Part shown: positions 1 through 5,958 of the stretch, piece after piece
Layout: each line of letters starts with the position of its first letter
Numbering within the stretch: position 1 is the first letter of the stretch
DNA from: an uncultured Treponema sp.
GTDB lineage: Bacteria > Spirochaetota > Spirochaetia > Treponematales > Treponemataceae
NCBI GenBank assembly: GCA_938039145.1
Contig: CALHVG010000004.1
Location: 1-6,336 of the forward strand
Length of the DNA stretch: 6,336 nt
Direction: 5' to 3'
Position numbers and translations under genes: made by a program
The notes under the pieces: generated by a model
What the model saw: the letters and a program-made list of their open reading frames with translations, nothing else
What the model was told of the DNA's origin: nothing
Databases searched by the model: none

Positions 1-39
1 ACCGATGAACCGAACGTTCCGTTCCGTTCCCTGCTCTAG
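1..39 (+). CDS. possible C-terminal end of an upstream gene (partial)
   Basis: Reading from base 1, frame 1 gives TDEPNVPFRSLL and then a TAG stop at 37-39. The stop is followed 7 bases later by an inverted repeat that could act as a terminator, which is the layout expected at a gene end. Thirteen codons without a stop can occur by chance and the residues match no family I recognise, so this is a tentative call. The coding stretch includes three tandem GTTCC units (16-30). Confidence 0.35.
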   Translation, partial: TDEPNVPFRSLL

Positions 40-46
40 GAGGTAC

Positions 47-87
47 GATAAAAAGCGCCGTCTGAAATATCGCCGTCGCTTTTTATC
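47..87 (+). terminator. possible bidirectional intrinsic terminator
   Basis: An 11-base perfect inverted repeat, GATAAAAAGCG (47-57) and CGCTTTTTATC (77-87), flanks a 19-base loop. A further CG/CG pair (59-60 with 74-75) lies inside it after one mismatch. The A run on the left arm and T run on the right arm give each strand a T tract after the short GC core. This would end the putative upstream gene and insulate the lipoprotein gene. The GC core is short and the loop is long, so efficiency is uncertain. Confidence 0.45.
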
Positions 88-234
88 TCGAGTTTGCGCG
101 GATGTTTGCGGAAGATAGGTACACGCATCGTTTTGATGAAAATCGAATTGATACGCCGCATTTGGTGCCTGCAAACTGAATTATTTAGCTTGTGCTTATG
201 CGTTCGGATAAAATTTTTAAGTCAATCGAAAGTT

Positions 235-249
235 TATACTTTTTTTTTT
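235..249 (+). promoter_or_regulatory. possible -10 element followed by a T10 run, lipoprotein promoter
   Basis: TATACT (235-240) resembles a sigma70 -10 hexamer and would place the transcription start near 246-248, just ahead of the ribosome binding site of the lipoprotein gene. No good -35 hexamer lies 16-18 bases upstream (the DNA there is AATTTT-like), so the promoter is weak or depends on an activator. The last T of the hexamer begins a run of ten Ts (240-249), which covers the likely start point. Confidence 0.35.
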
Positions 250-269
250 GACTTTTTATGGGAGTGGTT

Positions 270-659
270 ATGAAACGAAGCCAAATTATGCTGAAAGCGG
301 CTTTGCTTGCAGCAATTATCGGAACAGCGTCTTTGTTCGTGTCTTGTCAGGGGCTTATTGACGGAATCCAAGGGCTTCTGTCAGGAATCGAAGATACCAC
401 GTGGAAATCAGAAGAAGGTGTCGGAGAGTTAACTTTACTGCTGACGAACGGAAAAGCGACATTTACGACTACCGTGCTTGGTGTTTCCGTGGCAAGTTCC
501 GGAGATTATAGAATAAGCGGCAATAAAATAACGTTCAGTAATTTTACCGGAGTACTTACCTCATCTGTTAATAACAAGGAATTTGACTACAGACGTGATG
601 GCGATACGCTTACTTTGTCCCAAAACGGAATAGCGGTTTATAAATTTAAAAAATCATAA
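270..659 (+). CDS. small lipoprotein, unknown function (lipocalin-like beta-rich)
   Basis: The product is 129 residues. I chose ATG 270 over the in-frame ATG at 258 because GGGAG (260-264) lies 5 bases before it and the resulting N-terminus is a normal signal peptide: MKRSQ, a hydrophobic core (residues 7-24) and a lipobox F-V-S-C with the lipidated cysteine at residue 26. That lipobox fits the relaxed spirochaete pattern. The mature part of about 104 residues has a short helical start (GLIDGIQGLLSGIE), then alternating beta-type segments: TTWKSEE, GELTLLLTNGKATF, GDYRISGNKITF, DTLTLSQNG and AVYKFKK. This strand pattern with an early TW is typical of small lipocalin-like bacterial lipoproteins, but I cannot name a family. 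It is probably anchored to a membrane facing the periplasm or exterior. It stands alone between its own promoter region and terminator. Confidence 0.8.
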   Translation: MKRSQIMLKAALLAAIIGTASLFVSCQGLIDGIQGLLSGIEDTTWKSEEGVGELTLLLTNGKATFTTTVLGVSVASSGDYRISGNKITFSNFTGVLTSSVNNKEFDYRRDGDTLTLSQNGIAVYKFKKS

Positions 660-744
660 GACGCTTTTCGCTCGTTGAAAGCTTTACAGACCGGAAATTT
701 CGAATCCCGCTTCGTAAATGCGGCTTTGCATATGCGACGGTATT

Positions 745-790
745 TCAAAAGCCTATCTAAAGAATTTAATCTTTTGGATAGGTTTTTTGA
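745..790 (+). terminator. intrinsic terminator of the lipoprotein transcript
   Basis: CCTATC (752-757) pairs with GATAGG (777-782). The stem extends inward through A/T pairs (AAAGA with TCTTT) and outward as TCAAAA against TTTTTTGA. The right arm runs directly into six Ts (783-788). It lies about 90 bases past the lipoprotein stop and serves the plus strand, since the opposite strand would have only a four-T tail. Confidence 0.75.
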
Positions 791-811
791 TTTTAAGCGT
801 CAATTTCTATT

Positions 812-983
812 GTTCGGTTCGCAGGTGCTGCGGGCGGAAGACCCGTATTTACAGATTCCGATTATTTACTGCCGACTCCGGTTTTCCGTATTAGGGAAAT
901 CGGTTCTACCGCCCGTGTGTGTATGCCGCACTCGCCTTAGTGGGACATCCTCACACGTCCGAGTGGCACATGCACACCCGAAC
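812..983. other. candidate structured RNA or palindromic repeat element
   Basis: Complementary arms nest into a three-way junction. The closing stem is GTTCGG (812-817) with CCGAAC (978-983). Arm A is CGGGCGG (831-837) with CCGCCCG (909-915), enclosing a hairpin whose 10-base arms (878-887 and 894-903) pair with wobbles around a GTATTA loop. Arm B pairs 917-934 with 960-977 (14 Watson-Crick pairs, one wobble, three mismatches) and contains GTGGG/CCTCAC (940-944 with 949-954). Arm A ends one base before arm B, and arm B abuts the closing stem. I do not recognise a known RNA family, and strand is undetermined. It could be a small RNA, a leader element for the next gene, or a dispersed intergenic repeat. 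Confidence 0.4.
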
Positions 984-988
984 GTGTC

Positions 989-1009
989 GCAAATGTTCAA
1001 TATATTTGC
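989..1009. promoter_or_regulatory. inverted repeat overlapping the -35 box, possible operator
   Basis: GCAAAT (989-994) and ATTTGC (1004-1009) form an inverted repeat with a 9-base centre. Its right arm overlaps four bases of the -35 hexamer of the downstream promoter, a position where a bound dimeric regulator would block RNA polymerase. The arms are only six bases, so chance is not excluded. Confidence 0.3.
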
Positions 1010-1034
1010 CAGTTTGCTTTATTTACTTTATACT
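1006..1034 (+). promoter_or_regulatory. sigma70-type promoter of the DUF2804-like gene
   Basis: TTGCCA (1006-1011) and TATACT (1029-1034) are separated by the ideal 17 bases, each close to the TTGACA/TATAAT consensus. Transcription would begin near 1041, giving a leader of about 80 bases before the GTG start at 1121. Confidence 0.6.
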
Positions 1035-1120
1035 CTGTGTAATTTTATCATAAATTCTTCTGCGTTCATTTTCCGGTAAAAAATCAATCGTGCCGTCCGC
1101 AGAGTTCTTGAGGTTTTTAC

Positions 1121-2188
1121 GTGTATTCAAGACCGTTAGTTAATCCGCCAAAAAAAATTGTCCACAATGGGAAAATACATTTCGGTTCTTTCTCCGGGGT
1201 TTCAGAACGCATAGATGTCCGGGGCGTAAAAGCTCCATTTGCAGGAATCCCGACCTCTCGGTTTTTTTCCAATTTCAGAATAAAGAGCAAACTGACCTAT
1301 GTTTTTTGCGATGAACAATTTGCAGGGCTTATAGAATTCTTTGACGACAAAGCGTTCGGACTTGCGGAAGTCATAGTTTGGAACAGGGAGACGAACCAAA
1401 AATTCGCCTATCACACTTTCATGGGGCCTAGAAGACGTTTTGTTCCGACAAACACGTCGGAAGCGGCATGCACAAGTTTTTCGAAAAACCGATATATAAA
1501 AATTTCATGGAGCAGAAAACACGGAAAACTGAAAGTCTCGTTTGCGGTAAAAGGCGACCGGTTTCGACCGTCGATGAAAGGAAAGATACATTCGTCTTTC
1601 AGCCAAGCCGGCTCTTCGGAAACGATGTTCGTAAATCCTGCACCTACTACGCAACGCTGCTCGGCGACTTGGTTTTTGCCGCTTGAAACGCTTGGCGGAA
1701 TGGAATTTTCAAAGCACATAAAAGAGATTTCCGCCATTCCGGAGCGCAAAGGGCTTGCTCTTTTTTGCATCAACAGAACATTCCTGAAAGCGCATTCTAC
1801 AAGCGAAATAATGTTCGGACTTTACGAACTGGATTCAAAGAGCATATGCTTTTCGTTTTGGAACACAAGCCAGGACTCCATTGACGACGATTCCTACAAC
1901 AACAATCTGCTTTCGGTGGACGGGGAGGTTACCGCAATGCCGCCGGTAAAAATCACCCATCCGTTCGGAATCGGGAAAAACTGGATTATACAGGACACGG
2001 AAAGTATGGTAGACCTTGCGTTCACGCCGCTTTCTGTTACCGACAGGACTGTAAATATAATCGTCATGCGGAACACGAATTCTACGATTTACGGAACTTT
2101 CGAAGGAATCCTTTTGACAAAGAACGGCGATAGAATCGTTCTTAAAAATTGTCCGGGAATCGTAAGAAAAAATCTGCTCCGTCTGTAG
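1121..2188 (+). CDS. DUF2804-like protein
   Basis: The product is 355 residues, within the usual size for DUF2804 (PF10974), a family of unknown function. The start is GTG, supported by GAGG (1110-1113) seven bases upstream. There is no signal peptide or membrane segment, so it is probably cytosolic. The C-terminal third matches the family best: an NNNLLSVDGEV stretch, then KNWIIQDTESMVDLAFTP (family pattern of W, a turn, then vDLtFtP), then STIYGTFEGILLTKNGDRI (family yGtf.G....dG..i), ending in a G-I-V segment. The N-terminal part has the family-like G-x-I-H-F-G-S-F opening and a K-x-x-x-Y-V-F-C-D-E-Q-F strand pair. The middle (about residues 190-230) lacks the D-W-x-R-G and W-x-W residues I expect there, so it is a divergent member. 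No terminator separates it from the next gene, 45 bases downstream, so read-through is possible. The family assignment is from memory of its motifs. Confidence 0.72.
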   Translation: MYSRPLVNPPKKIVHNGKIHFGSFSGVSERIDVRGVKAPFAGIPTSRFFSNFRIKSKLTYVFCDEQFAGLIEFFDDKAFGLAEVIVWNRETNQKFAYHTFMGPRRRFVPTNTSEAACTSFSKNRYIKISWSRKHGKLKVSFAVKGDRFRPSMKGKIHSSFSQAGSSETMFVNPAPTTQRCSATWFLPLETLGGMEFSKHIKEISAIPERKGLALFCINRTFLKAHSTSEIMFGLYELDSKSICFSFWNTSQDSIDDDSYNNNLLSVDGEVTAMPPVKITHPFGIGKNWIIQDTESMVDLAFTPLSVTDRTVNIIVMRNTNSTIYGTFEGILLTKNGDRIVLKNCPGIVRKNLLRL

Positions 2189-2195
2189 CAATATT

Positions 2196-2204
2196 TGTTA
2201 TAAT
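2196..2204 (+). promoter_or_regulatory. extended -10 promoter of the two-gene unit
   Basis: TGTTATAAT gives a perfect TATAAT (2199-2204) with the upstream TG of an extended -10 box. The -35 position is poor (GCTCCG at 17-base spacing), which extended -10 promoters tolerate. Transcription would start near 2211, giving a short leader of about 23 bases that holds the GGAGG (2221-2225) used by the next gene. Confidence 0.55.
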
Positions 2205-2233
2205 GGAATCCTAAAAAGTCGGAGGTTAAAATT

Positions 2234-4207
2234 ATGCTTGAAAACAAACCTAAACAGGCCGACTGGGCGCCTGGAACCCTAGAGAGAACCAGAAAGGCAC
2301 TCGGTGACTTGGGTCCCGACGAGGCTAAAATAATGTCAAAGGTTTTAGGGGGCGAGGTTATGTACGAAAGATCTAATGGCAGTGAATCGGTAGGCAGAAG
2401 GGGAATGGGAAAAATAATTCGTCCGCAACAGGACGGACGCAGCGCATCTGGTTCGGACGGTTCTTCCGCCCATGCTGATTCGCAGACGATTGTTTCCGGA
2501 TCAAAAAACAGAAGGCATCAAGAGGAGCTTCCTCCGATTTCGGCAAAAGTTTCCGTGATGATTGACAAATTGATGATGGCGCCGGAATTCGGAATAAAAC
2601 CGAACTACGGAATCTTCAATTTCCTAAAACGTTTCAAGGCAAACGGACATGAGCAGCTTGTGCCGGAATTCTGCACTATGACGCTGAAAATGCACATCGA
2701 AAATCTTCAAGGGTTCATCACGGTTGTAAAAACGCTGATTCAGATTGCGCCGGCTTCGTACAAGACAAAAATTGCGAACGGCACGGAAGCAAAGTTCGGT
2801 TTTCTGCGGATGGTAGCCGGCTGGTCAATGCAGGGAATAAAACTTGCGCATATGGACCTTCAGAATCTTCCGCAACCGTACCTTACGCAGGATTTGATTC
2901 CGTACACAAGGGCTGTCTACAGGCAGCTTGTCCAGATATATTATTACGGCGAAACAAAAATTCCTAAACTGATAAAAGAAATCTATTCTGACGAAGCCGC
3001 ATATTCCGATTCCCCGAAAGAAAAACTTTCCAGCCTTGCAAAAGAGGCAATCACCCAATGGCTTTACATTCAGAACGAAATAATACGAAAAATGTATCCG
3101 CTTTTGATGAGGATGTGTTCACCCACTTACGAAGAGTATCCTGATTTTTTCAAAGTGCGGGTCGCGGATATTCTGAAATTCTGCGGGCTTCATAAATACG
3201 ATTTGCTTCTTCAGGAAAAGCCTCAGCCTGCCGCCGAAGAAAAAAAGGAAGAGCCGAAAAAAGCCGTAATTATAAAAGGCGTGCGGGACGGAATTGTGAA
3301 CACCGGTCTTCAGATATTGAATCAGTTTTTTCCTGACGCAGGATTTGACCGGCTTGACTCGCACCCGGATATGTATCCGTATTTTCAGCCTCTTTATAAA
3401 TTCAAGGATGGGTTCAACTGCCTTAGCAACGAAAATTCCGTGCAAATAACGGTCGTTCTTATTCGCATTTTGGAAGATTTTTTCCAAGGCTGCAGGAACA
3501 TTCGGTTTGTAAAGCAGCCGCATGATCCGAAGAATCCGAATGCGGATTCCATTCATAAAATCATAGACACGTGGATTGAATACAGGGAGGAACTGTTCGA
3601 AAAACTTTACTGCGAGCCGTTGAACAGCCTTGTGAACCAAGTGTATTCTCAGTCCGACTTTGAGAAAACTCAGTTCGGTAAAAAACTCATGAATTCTATT
3701 TTGTGGCAGACGAACTACCATTTCTTGCCGAACTTCAAATTCGACAAACTTTTGCTTGAGCGTCCGGTCGATGAAAGCAGGCTTGCGCCTTTGTTCAATC
3801 GTACGGATTTTGCAAGAAAATATCTTTCGGATGTGGTCGCGATGTGCGACAGAGCGGCAAGCAAAAAAGGCAACGTTTCCGAAGTCGAAAATCCGTGGGA
3901 ACACTACAAATTCGACATTCAGAACGAGGTTTCCAAGCGTCTGGATGTTCTTCTTGGGGCGCAGAACGTCTCTGAAAACACGACGGCGACAAACGCAAAT
4001 CTGATAAAATACACACTGTGCGTTCTTTCGGTTTTGGATTGGTGGATAAACAATCCCGACAGTCCCGCATACAAAACTTCTCCCAAGCACATATACAGAA
4101 TCAATCCTGAAGACGGAAAGCCTGAGTTCTCTGTTCCCGAGCGCAAGGATCAAAACAAACTTTTTGCCGACCAGATTCGTGCGGCTTATCAGAAAACCCA
4201 GCAATAG
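2234..4207 (+). CDS. large cytosolic protein of unknown function, spirochaete-type
   Basis: The product is 657 residues. The ATG start is fixed by a strong GGAGG eight bases upstream. No signal peptide or transmembrane helix is visible. Residues 1-42 look helical (GTLERTRKALGDLGPDEAK). Residues 45-95 are Ser/Gly/Arg/Gln-rich and probably disordered. A mostly helical domain runs from about 100 to 325, then a charged Pro/Glu/Lys linker (about 327-345, with AAEEKKEEPKK), then a second domain rich in helices and aromatics (about 346-640, for example FPDAGFDRLDSHPDMYPYF, TWIEYREELFEKLY and LDWWINNPDSP). I see no nucleotide-binding, metal-binding or catalytic motif. The layout resembles large conserved spirochaete hypotheticals (I considered DUF5312) but I cannot confirm a family. 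It sits 9 bases upstream of an M29 aminopeptidase, almost certainly in the same transcript. That is the only functional hint. Confidence 0.92.
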   Translation: MLENKPKQADWAPGTLERTRKALGDLGPDEAKIMSKVLGGEVMYERSNGSESVGRRGMGKIIRPQQDGRSASGSDGSSAHADSQTIVSGSKNRRHQEELPPISAKVSVMIDKLMMAPEFGIKPNYGIFNFLKRFKANGHEQLVPEFCTMTLKMHIENLQGFITVVKTLIQIAPASYKTKIANGTEAKFGFLRMVAGWSMQGIKLAHMDLQNLPQPYLTQDLIPYTRAVYRQLVQIYYYGETKIPKLIKEIYSDEAAYSDSPKEKLSSLAKEAITQWLYIQNEIIRKMYPLLMRMCSPTYEEYPDFFKVRVADILKFCGLHKYDLLLQEKPQPAAEEKKEEPKKAVIIKGVRDGIVNTGLQILNQFFPDAGFDRLDSHPDMYPYFQPLYKFKDGFNCLSNENSVQITVVLIRILEDFFQGCRNIRFVKQPHDPKNPNADSIHKIIDTWIEYREELFEKLYCEPLNSLVNQVYSQSDFEKTQFGKKLMNSILWQTNYHFLPNFKFDKLLLERPVDESRLAPLFNRTDFARKYLSDVVAMCDRAASKKGNVSEVENPWEHYKFDIQNEVSKRLDVLLGAQNVSENTTATNANLIKYTLCVLSVLDWWINNPDSPAYKTSPKHIYRINPEDGKPEFSVPERKDQNKLFADQIRAAYQKTQQ

Positions 4208-4216
4208 GAACGAAAA

Positions 4217-5323
4217 ATGAAAAAAGAACTTTCTTCGGCACAGAATGTTGTGCGCAACGTATGCAAAATCAAGAAGAACGAGCGTGTGCTTATAATCGCA
4301 AATCCGTCCACGGCGGAAATGGCGCAGGATTTGTATTCGGCAAGCCTTGACGAAGGCGCGATTGCCGTTCTTGTTTTTCAGAACGCAAAGACCGCATTCG
4401 ACAACGCTGAAAATGAAGTGCTTGCGGCGATAAAGACGAACCCCGATGTCTGTTTTTCAATTTCGGCGAACAAACTCGGAAAAGACCCCGTATCCACGGC
4501 AAATCCAATTGTCGCTCCGGACGGCGCAAAATACGACCACATATTCGACTATCTTCTTGACGGAAAAAAATCCATGCGTGCCGTATGGACACCCGGACTT
4601 ACTCCCGATATGTTTGAGCGAACCGTCAACATAGATTACGAGCAGTTGAAAAAGCGGTGCGTTGCGTTGGAAAAATCTTTCAAAGGTGCGGTGAGCGTTT
4701 CGGTAACATCGCCCGGCGGAACTGACATAACCGTTCCCGTAAAAGGGCGAAAACTCCTTTTTGACGACGGAGATTTTTCAAAGCCGGGAACAGGTGGGAA
4801 CATTCCTGCAGGCGAAGTTTTCATAAGTCCTGTAGTCGGAACTGAAAAAGGAACCGGTTGCAATGGAAAAATTGTTTTTGACGGCTCGATGACATTCGGC
4901 GACGGCGATGCATTGCTCGAAAATCCGATTGTGTGCAAAGTAGTCGACGGCTATGTGAGCGACATTTCAGGCGGAAACGAAGCTAAACGGCTTGCAAAAA
5001 CAATCTCGGAAGCGGAAGTGCGTTCGATTCAGAATGAAAAAGAAGGCAAAATCCCCGAAGGAATGGGCGCAATCTACAGAAAGAACGCAAGGAACATCGG
5101 TGAACTCGGAATCGGGCTGAACCCCGCCGCAAGAATCACAGGAAATATGCTGGAGGACGAAAAGGCGTTTTCCACTTGCCATTTTGCTATCGGAGAAAAT
5201 TTTGACAACGATGCACCGAGCCTCATCCATTTGGACGGACTTGTGAAAGACCCTACGATAACAATTTTGTACGAAGACGGAACAACGTTCACGATTCTTG
5301 ATCGAGGAAGCCTTTCGATTTGA
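4217..5323 (+). CDS. M29-family metallo-aminopeptidase (AmpS/AmpT/PepS type)
   Basis: The product is 368 residues, somewhat shorter than Thermus AmpT (about 408). M29 enzymes are cytosolic two-metal aminopeptidases that remove N-terminal residues from peptides. Family landmarks appear in order: GNIPAGEVFISP with the metal-ligand Glu at residue 200, IGELGIGLNP with Glu 296, the C-H-F-A-I-G motif with His 322, and I-H-L-D-G with His 338 and Asp 340. Together these match the E, E, H, H-x-D ligand set known for M29. The N-terminal half (V-L-I-I-A-N, then a Rossmann-like alternation) fits the family's N-terminal domain. There is no signal peptide. The ATG lies 9 bases after the upstream stop, and its AGGA (4206-4209) overlaps that stop codon, so translation is probably coupled to the 657-residue gene. 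The true peptide specificity cannot be read from sequence. Confidence 0.93.
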   Translation: MKKELSSAQNVVRNVCKIKKNERVLIIANPSTAEMAQDLYSASLDEGAIAVLVFQNAKTAFDNAENEVLAAIKTNPDVCFSISANKLGKDPVSTANPIVAPDGAKYDHIFDYLLDGKKSMRAVWTPGLTPDMFERTVNIDYEQLKKRCVALEKSFKGAVSVSVTSPGGTDITVPVKGRKLLFDDGDFSKPGTGGNIPAGEVFISPVVGTEKGTGCNGKIVFDGSMTFGDGDALLENPIVCKVVDGYVSDISGGNEAKRLAKTISEAEVRSIQNEKEGKIPEGMGAIYRKNARNIGELGIGLNPAARITGNMLEDEKAFSTCHFAIGENFDNDAPSLIHLDGLVKDPTITILYEDGTTFTILDRGSLSI

Positions 5324-5361
5324 CGTGCCGGTTTTTTAAGATTGGACTTTCTTTTCAAAAC

Positions 5362-5384
5362 GGAGCGAAAAACCGTGCGCTTTT
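5362..5384 (+). terminator. weak candidate terminator after the aminopeptidase gene
   Basis: AGCG (5364-5367) pairs with CGCT (5378-5381), with two G-U pairs outside it, and runs into TTTT (5381-5384). It lies about 40 bases after the aminopeptidase stop. The stem is short and this is the best I can find, so the transcript may instead run further into the spacer. Confidence 0.25.
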
Positions 5385-5414
5385 AAAATCCCGTGAGGAA
5401 AGACATAATTTTTC

Positions 5415-5460
5415 TTGCTGAAATTGATTTTCACAACATCGATTGCTGAAATTGATTTTC
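5415..5460. repeat. 18-base direct repeat, two copies, period 28
   Basis: TTGCTGAAATTGATTTTC occurs at 5415-5432 and again, without mismatch, at 5443-5460, with ACAACATCGA between. Flanking bases do not match, so the unit is exactly 18. Removing one 28-base period would join two plus-strand frames into one continuous frame across the site, so a small duplication in former coding DNA is one explanation. Confidence 0.85.
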
Positions 5461-5464
5461 TTTT

Positions 5465-5640
5465 GAATTTTGCAAAATTCGGGAAGCGGGGAAGATTCCC
5501 CGCCTTGTTATCTGCGAGAAATCAGAATAAAGTGCCGGCACTGTTACCGCAAATCTTTTTTCAGAAGGCGACTATTTGCGAATTTTTGCACTTTTGAAAT
5601 CGAATGAAAAAATGCTTTCGATAAGCGAGTTTATCGAAAG
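5465..5640. repeat. cluster of five perfect inverted repeats
   Basis: Within 176 bases there are: GAATTTTGCAAAATTC, a 16-base perfect palindrome (5465-5480); GCGGGGAA/TTCCCCGC around GA (5486-5503); AGTGCCGGCACT, a 12-base palindrome (5531-5542); CGCAAAT/ATTTGCG with a 19-base centre (5548-5580); and CTTTCGATAA/TTATCGAAAG around GCGAGT (5615-5640). None is followed by a clean T tract on either strand, so they do not look like ordinary terminators. The last three overlap the gene remnant. Confidence 0.7.
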
Positions 5641-5746
5641 GAAAAGTCGCAGTTTTTTTAGCTATGCCTTTTTGCATCCGGTTGACTACGGAAAAGACGG
5701 CAGCGACGAGATGAAAAACGCCATCAACCTTGCAATCGATTTTTGA
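5531..5746 (+). pseudogene. 3' remnant of an unidentified gene
   Basis: After an in-frame TAA (5528-5530) the frame stays open for 71 codons to TGA (5744-5746). From about codon 9 the translation looks like real protein: LFSEGDYLRIFALLKSNEK, then SISEFIERKSRSFFSYAF, then HPVDYGKDGSDEMKNAINLA, ending IDF. Codon choice (CTT, TTT, GAC, GCC) matches the neighbouring genes. No start is well placed: the only ATG near the front (5612) has no ribosome binding site and would give 44 residues, and a TTG at 5576 is equally unsupported. I read it as the C-terminal end of a gene whose 5' part is lost or frameshifted. A very small intact gene is the alternative. I do not recognise the family. Confidence 0.5.
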
Positions 5747-5808
5747 ATTTAAAAAAATTGCTTATTTTAAGCGGAACTAATATTCACTCTGAACAAACAA
5801 ATCTTCCT

Positions 5809-5854
5809 AAAAAAAAACAGAAGTTTAGAAAATGTCAATTCTCAAAAACTTCTG
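5809..5854 (-). terminator. intrinsic terminator of the minus-strand nuclease gene
   Basis: CAGAAGTTT (5818-5826) and AAACTTCTG (5846-5854) are perfect 9-base complements around a 19-base loop. Read on the minus strand, the hairpin is followed at once by nine Ts (5817-5809). It lies about 105 bases beyond the stop of the minus-strand gene. Confidence 0.75.
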
Positions 5855-5958
5855 CATTCATGCACGAAAAACATCTTTAAAAATCAGCGATATTTACTTT
5901 GCAAACTTCCATCGGTTTTATGCGGCGCAAATATCACCGCACAAAATAAACCGTTCAC

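Larger units (their letters stand above)
660..1120. other. gene-free intergenic region of 461 bases
   Basis: No believable gene lies here. It holds, in order: an 85-base stretch with nothing clear except a GCATATGC palindrome (728-735), the lipoprotein terminator, the structured segment at 812-983, an inverted repeat (989-1009), and the promoter and leader of the DUF2804-like gene. An open frame crosses most of it from a TTG at 675 but also runs straight through the terminator, and its residues look non-coding. Confidence 0.7.
5324..5958. other. gene-poor convergent spacer of 635 bases
   Basis: This stretch separates the plus-strand aminopeptidase gene from the converging minus-strand nuclease gene and holds no intact gene. 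It contains an 18-base direct repeat, a cluster of inverted repeats, a coding-like gene remnant (5531-5746), and the terminator of the minus-strand gene. Bases 5747-5808 are plain A/T-rich DNA. Bases 5855-5958 are the 3' untranslated end of the minus-strand gene, with a small TGCGG/CCGCA inverted repeat (5921-5925 with 5937-5941) and GATATTT/AAATATC (5889-5895 with 5929-5935). The mix suggests decay or rearrangement. Confidence 0.6.

Noticed and set aside
38..43. AGGAGG sequence resembling a strong ribosome binding site
   Set aside because: No start codon lies at a workable distance downstream, and it overlaps the end of the probable upstream frame and the start of the inverted repeat.
66..179. 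Plus-strand open frame of 37 codons ending LVPAN
   Set aside because: It begins in the loop of the 47-87 inverted repeat, its only ATG (102) has no ribosome binding site, and it is short enough to be chance.
675..1079. Plus-strand open frame of 134 codons from a TTG start
   Set aside because: It runs through the intrinsic terminator at 745-790 and through the structured segment, has no ribosome binding site, and its Cys/Arg/Phe-rich translation does not look like protein.
3119..4204. Long minus-strand open frame (361 codons) opposite the 657-residue gene
   Set aside because: It is a mirror of the codon bias of the plus-strand gene. The translation is rich in Arg, Phe and Val without domain structure, and the plus-strand gene has the ribosome binding site and promoter.
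5415..5460. Two-unit repeat as a minimal CRISPR array
   Set aside because: Repeats of 18 bases with a single 10-base spacer are too short, there are only two units, and no cas genes are nearby.
5415..5597. Plus-strand open frame of 60 codons in the right-hand spacer
   Set aside because: No ribosome binding site, it begins inside the direct repeat, and it overlaps the more protein-like frame at 5531-5746. At most it is part of the same decayed locus.
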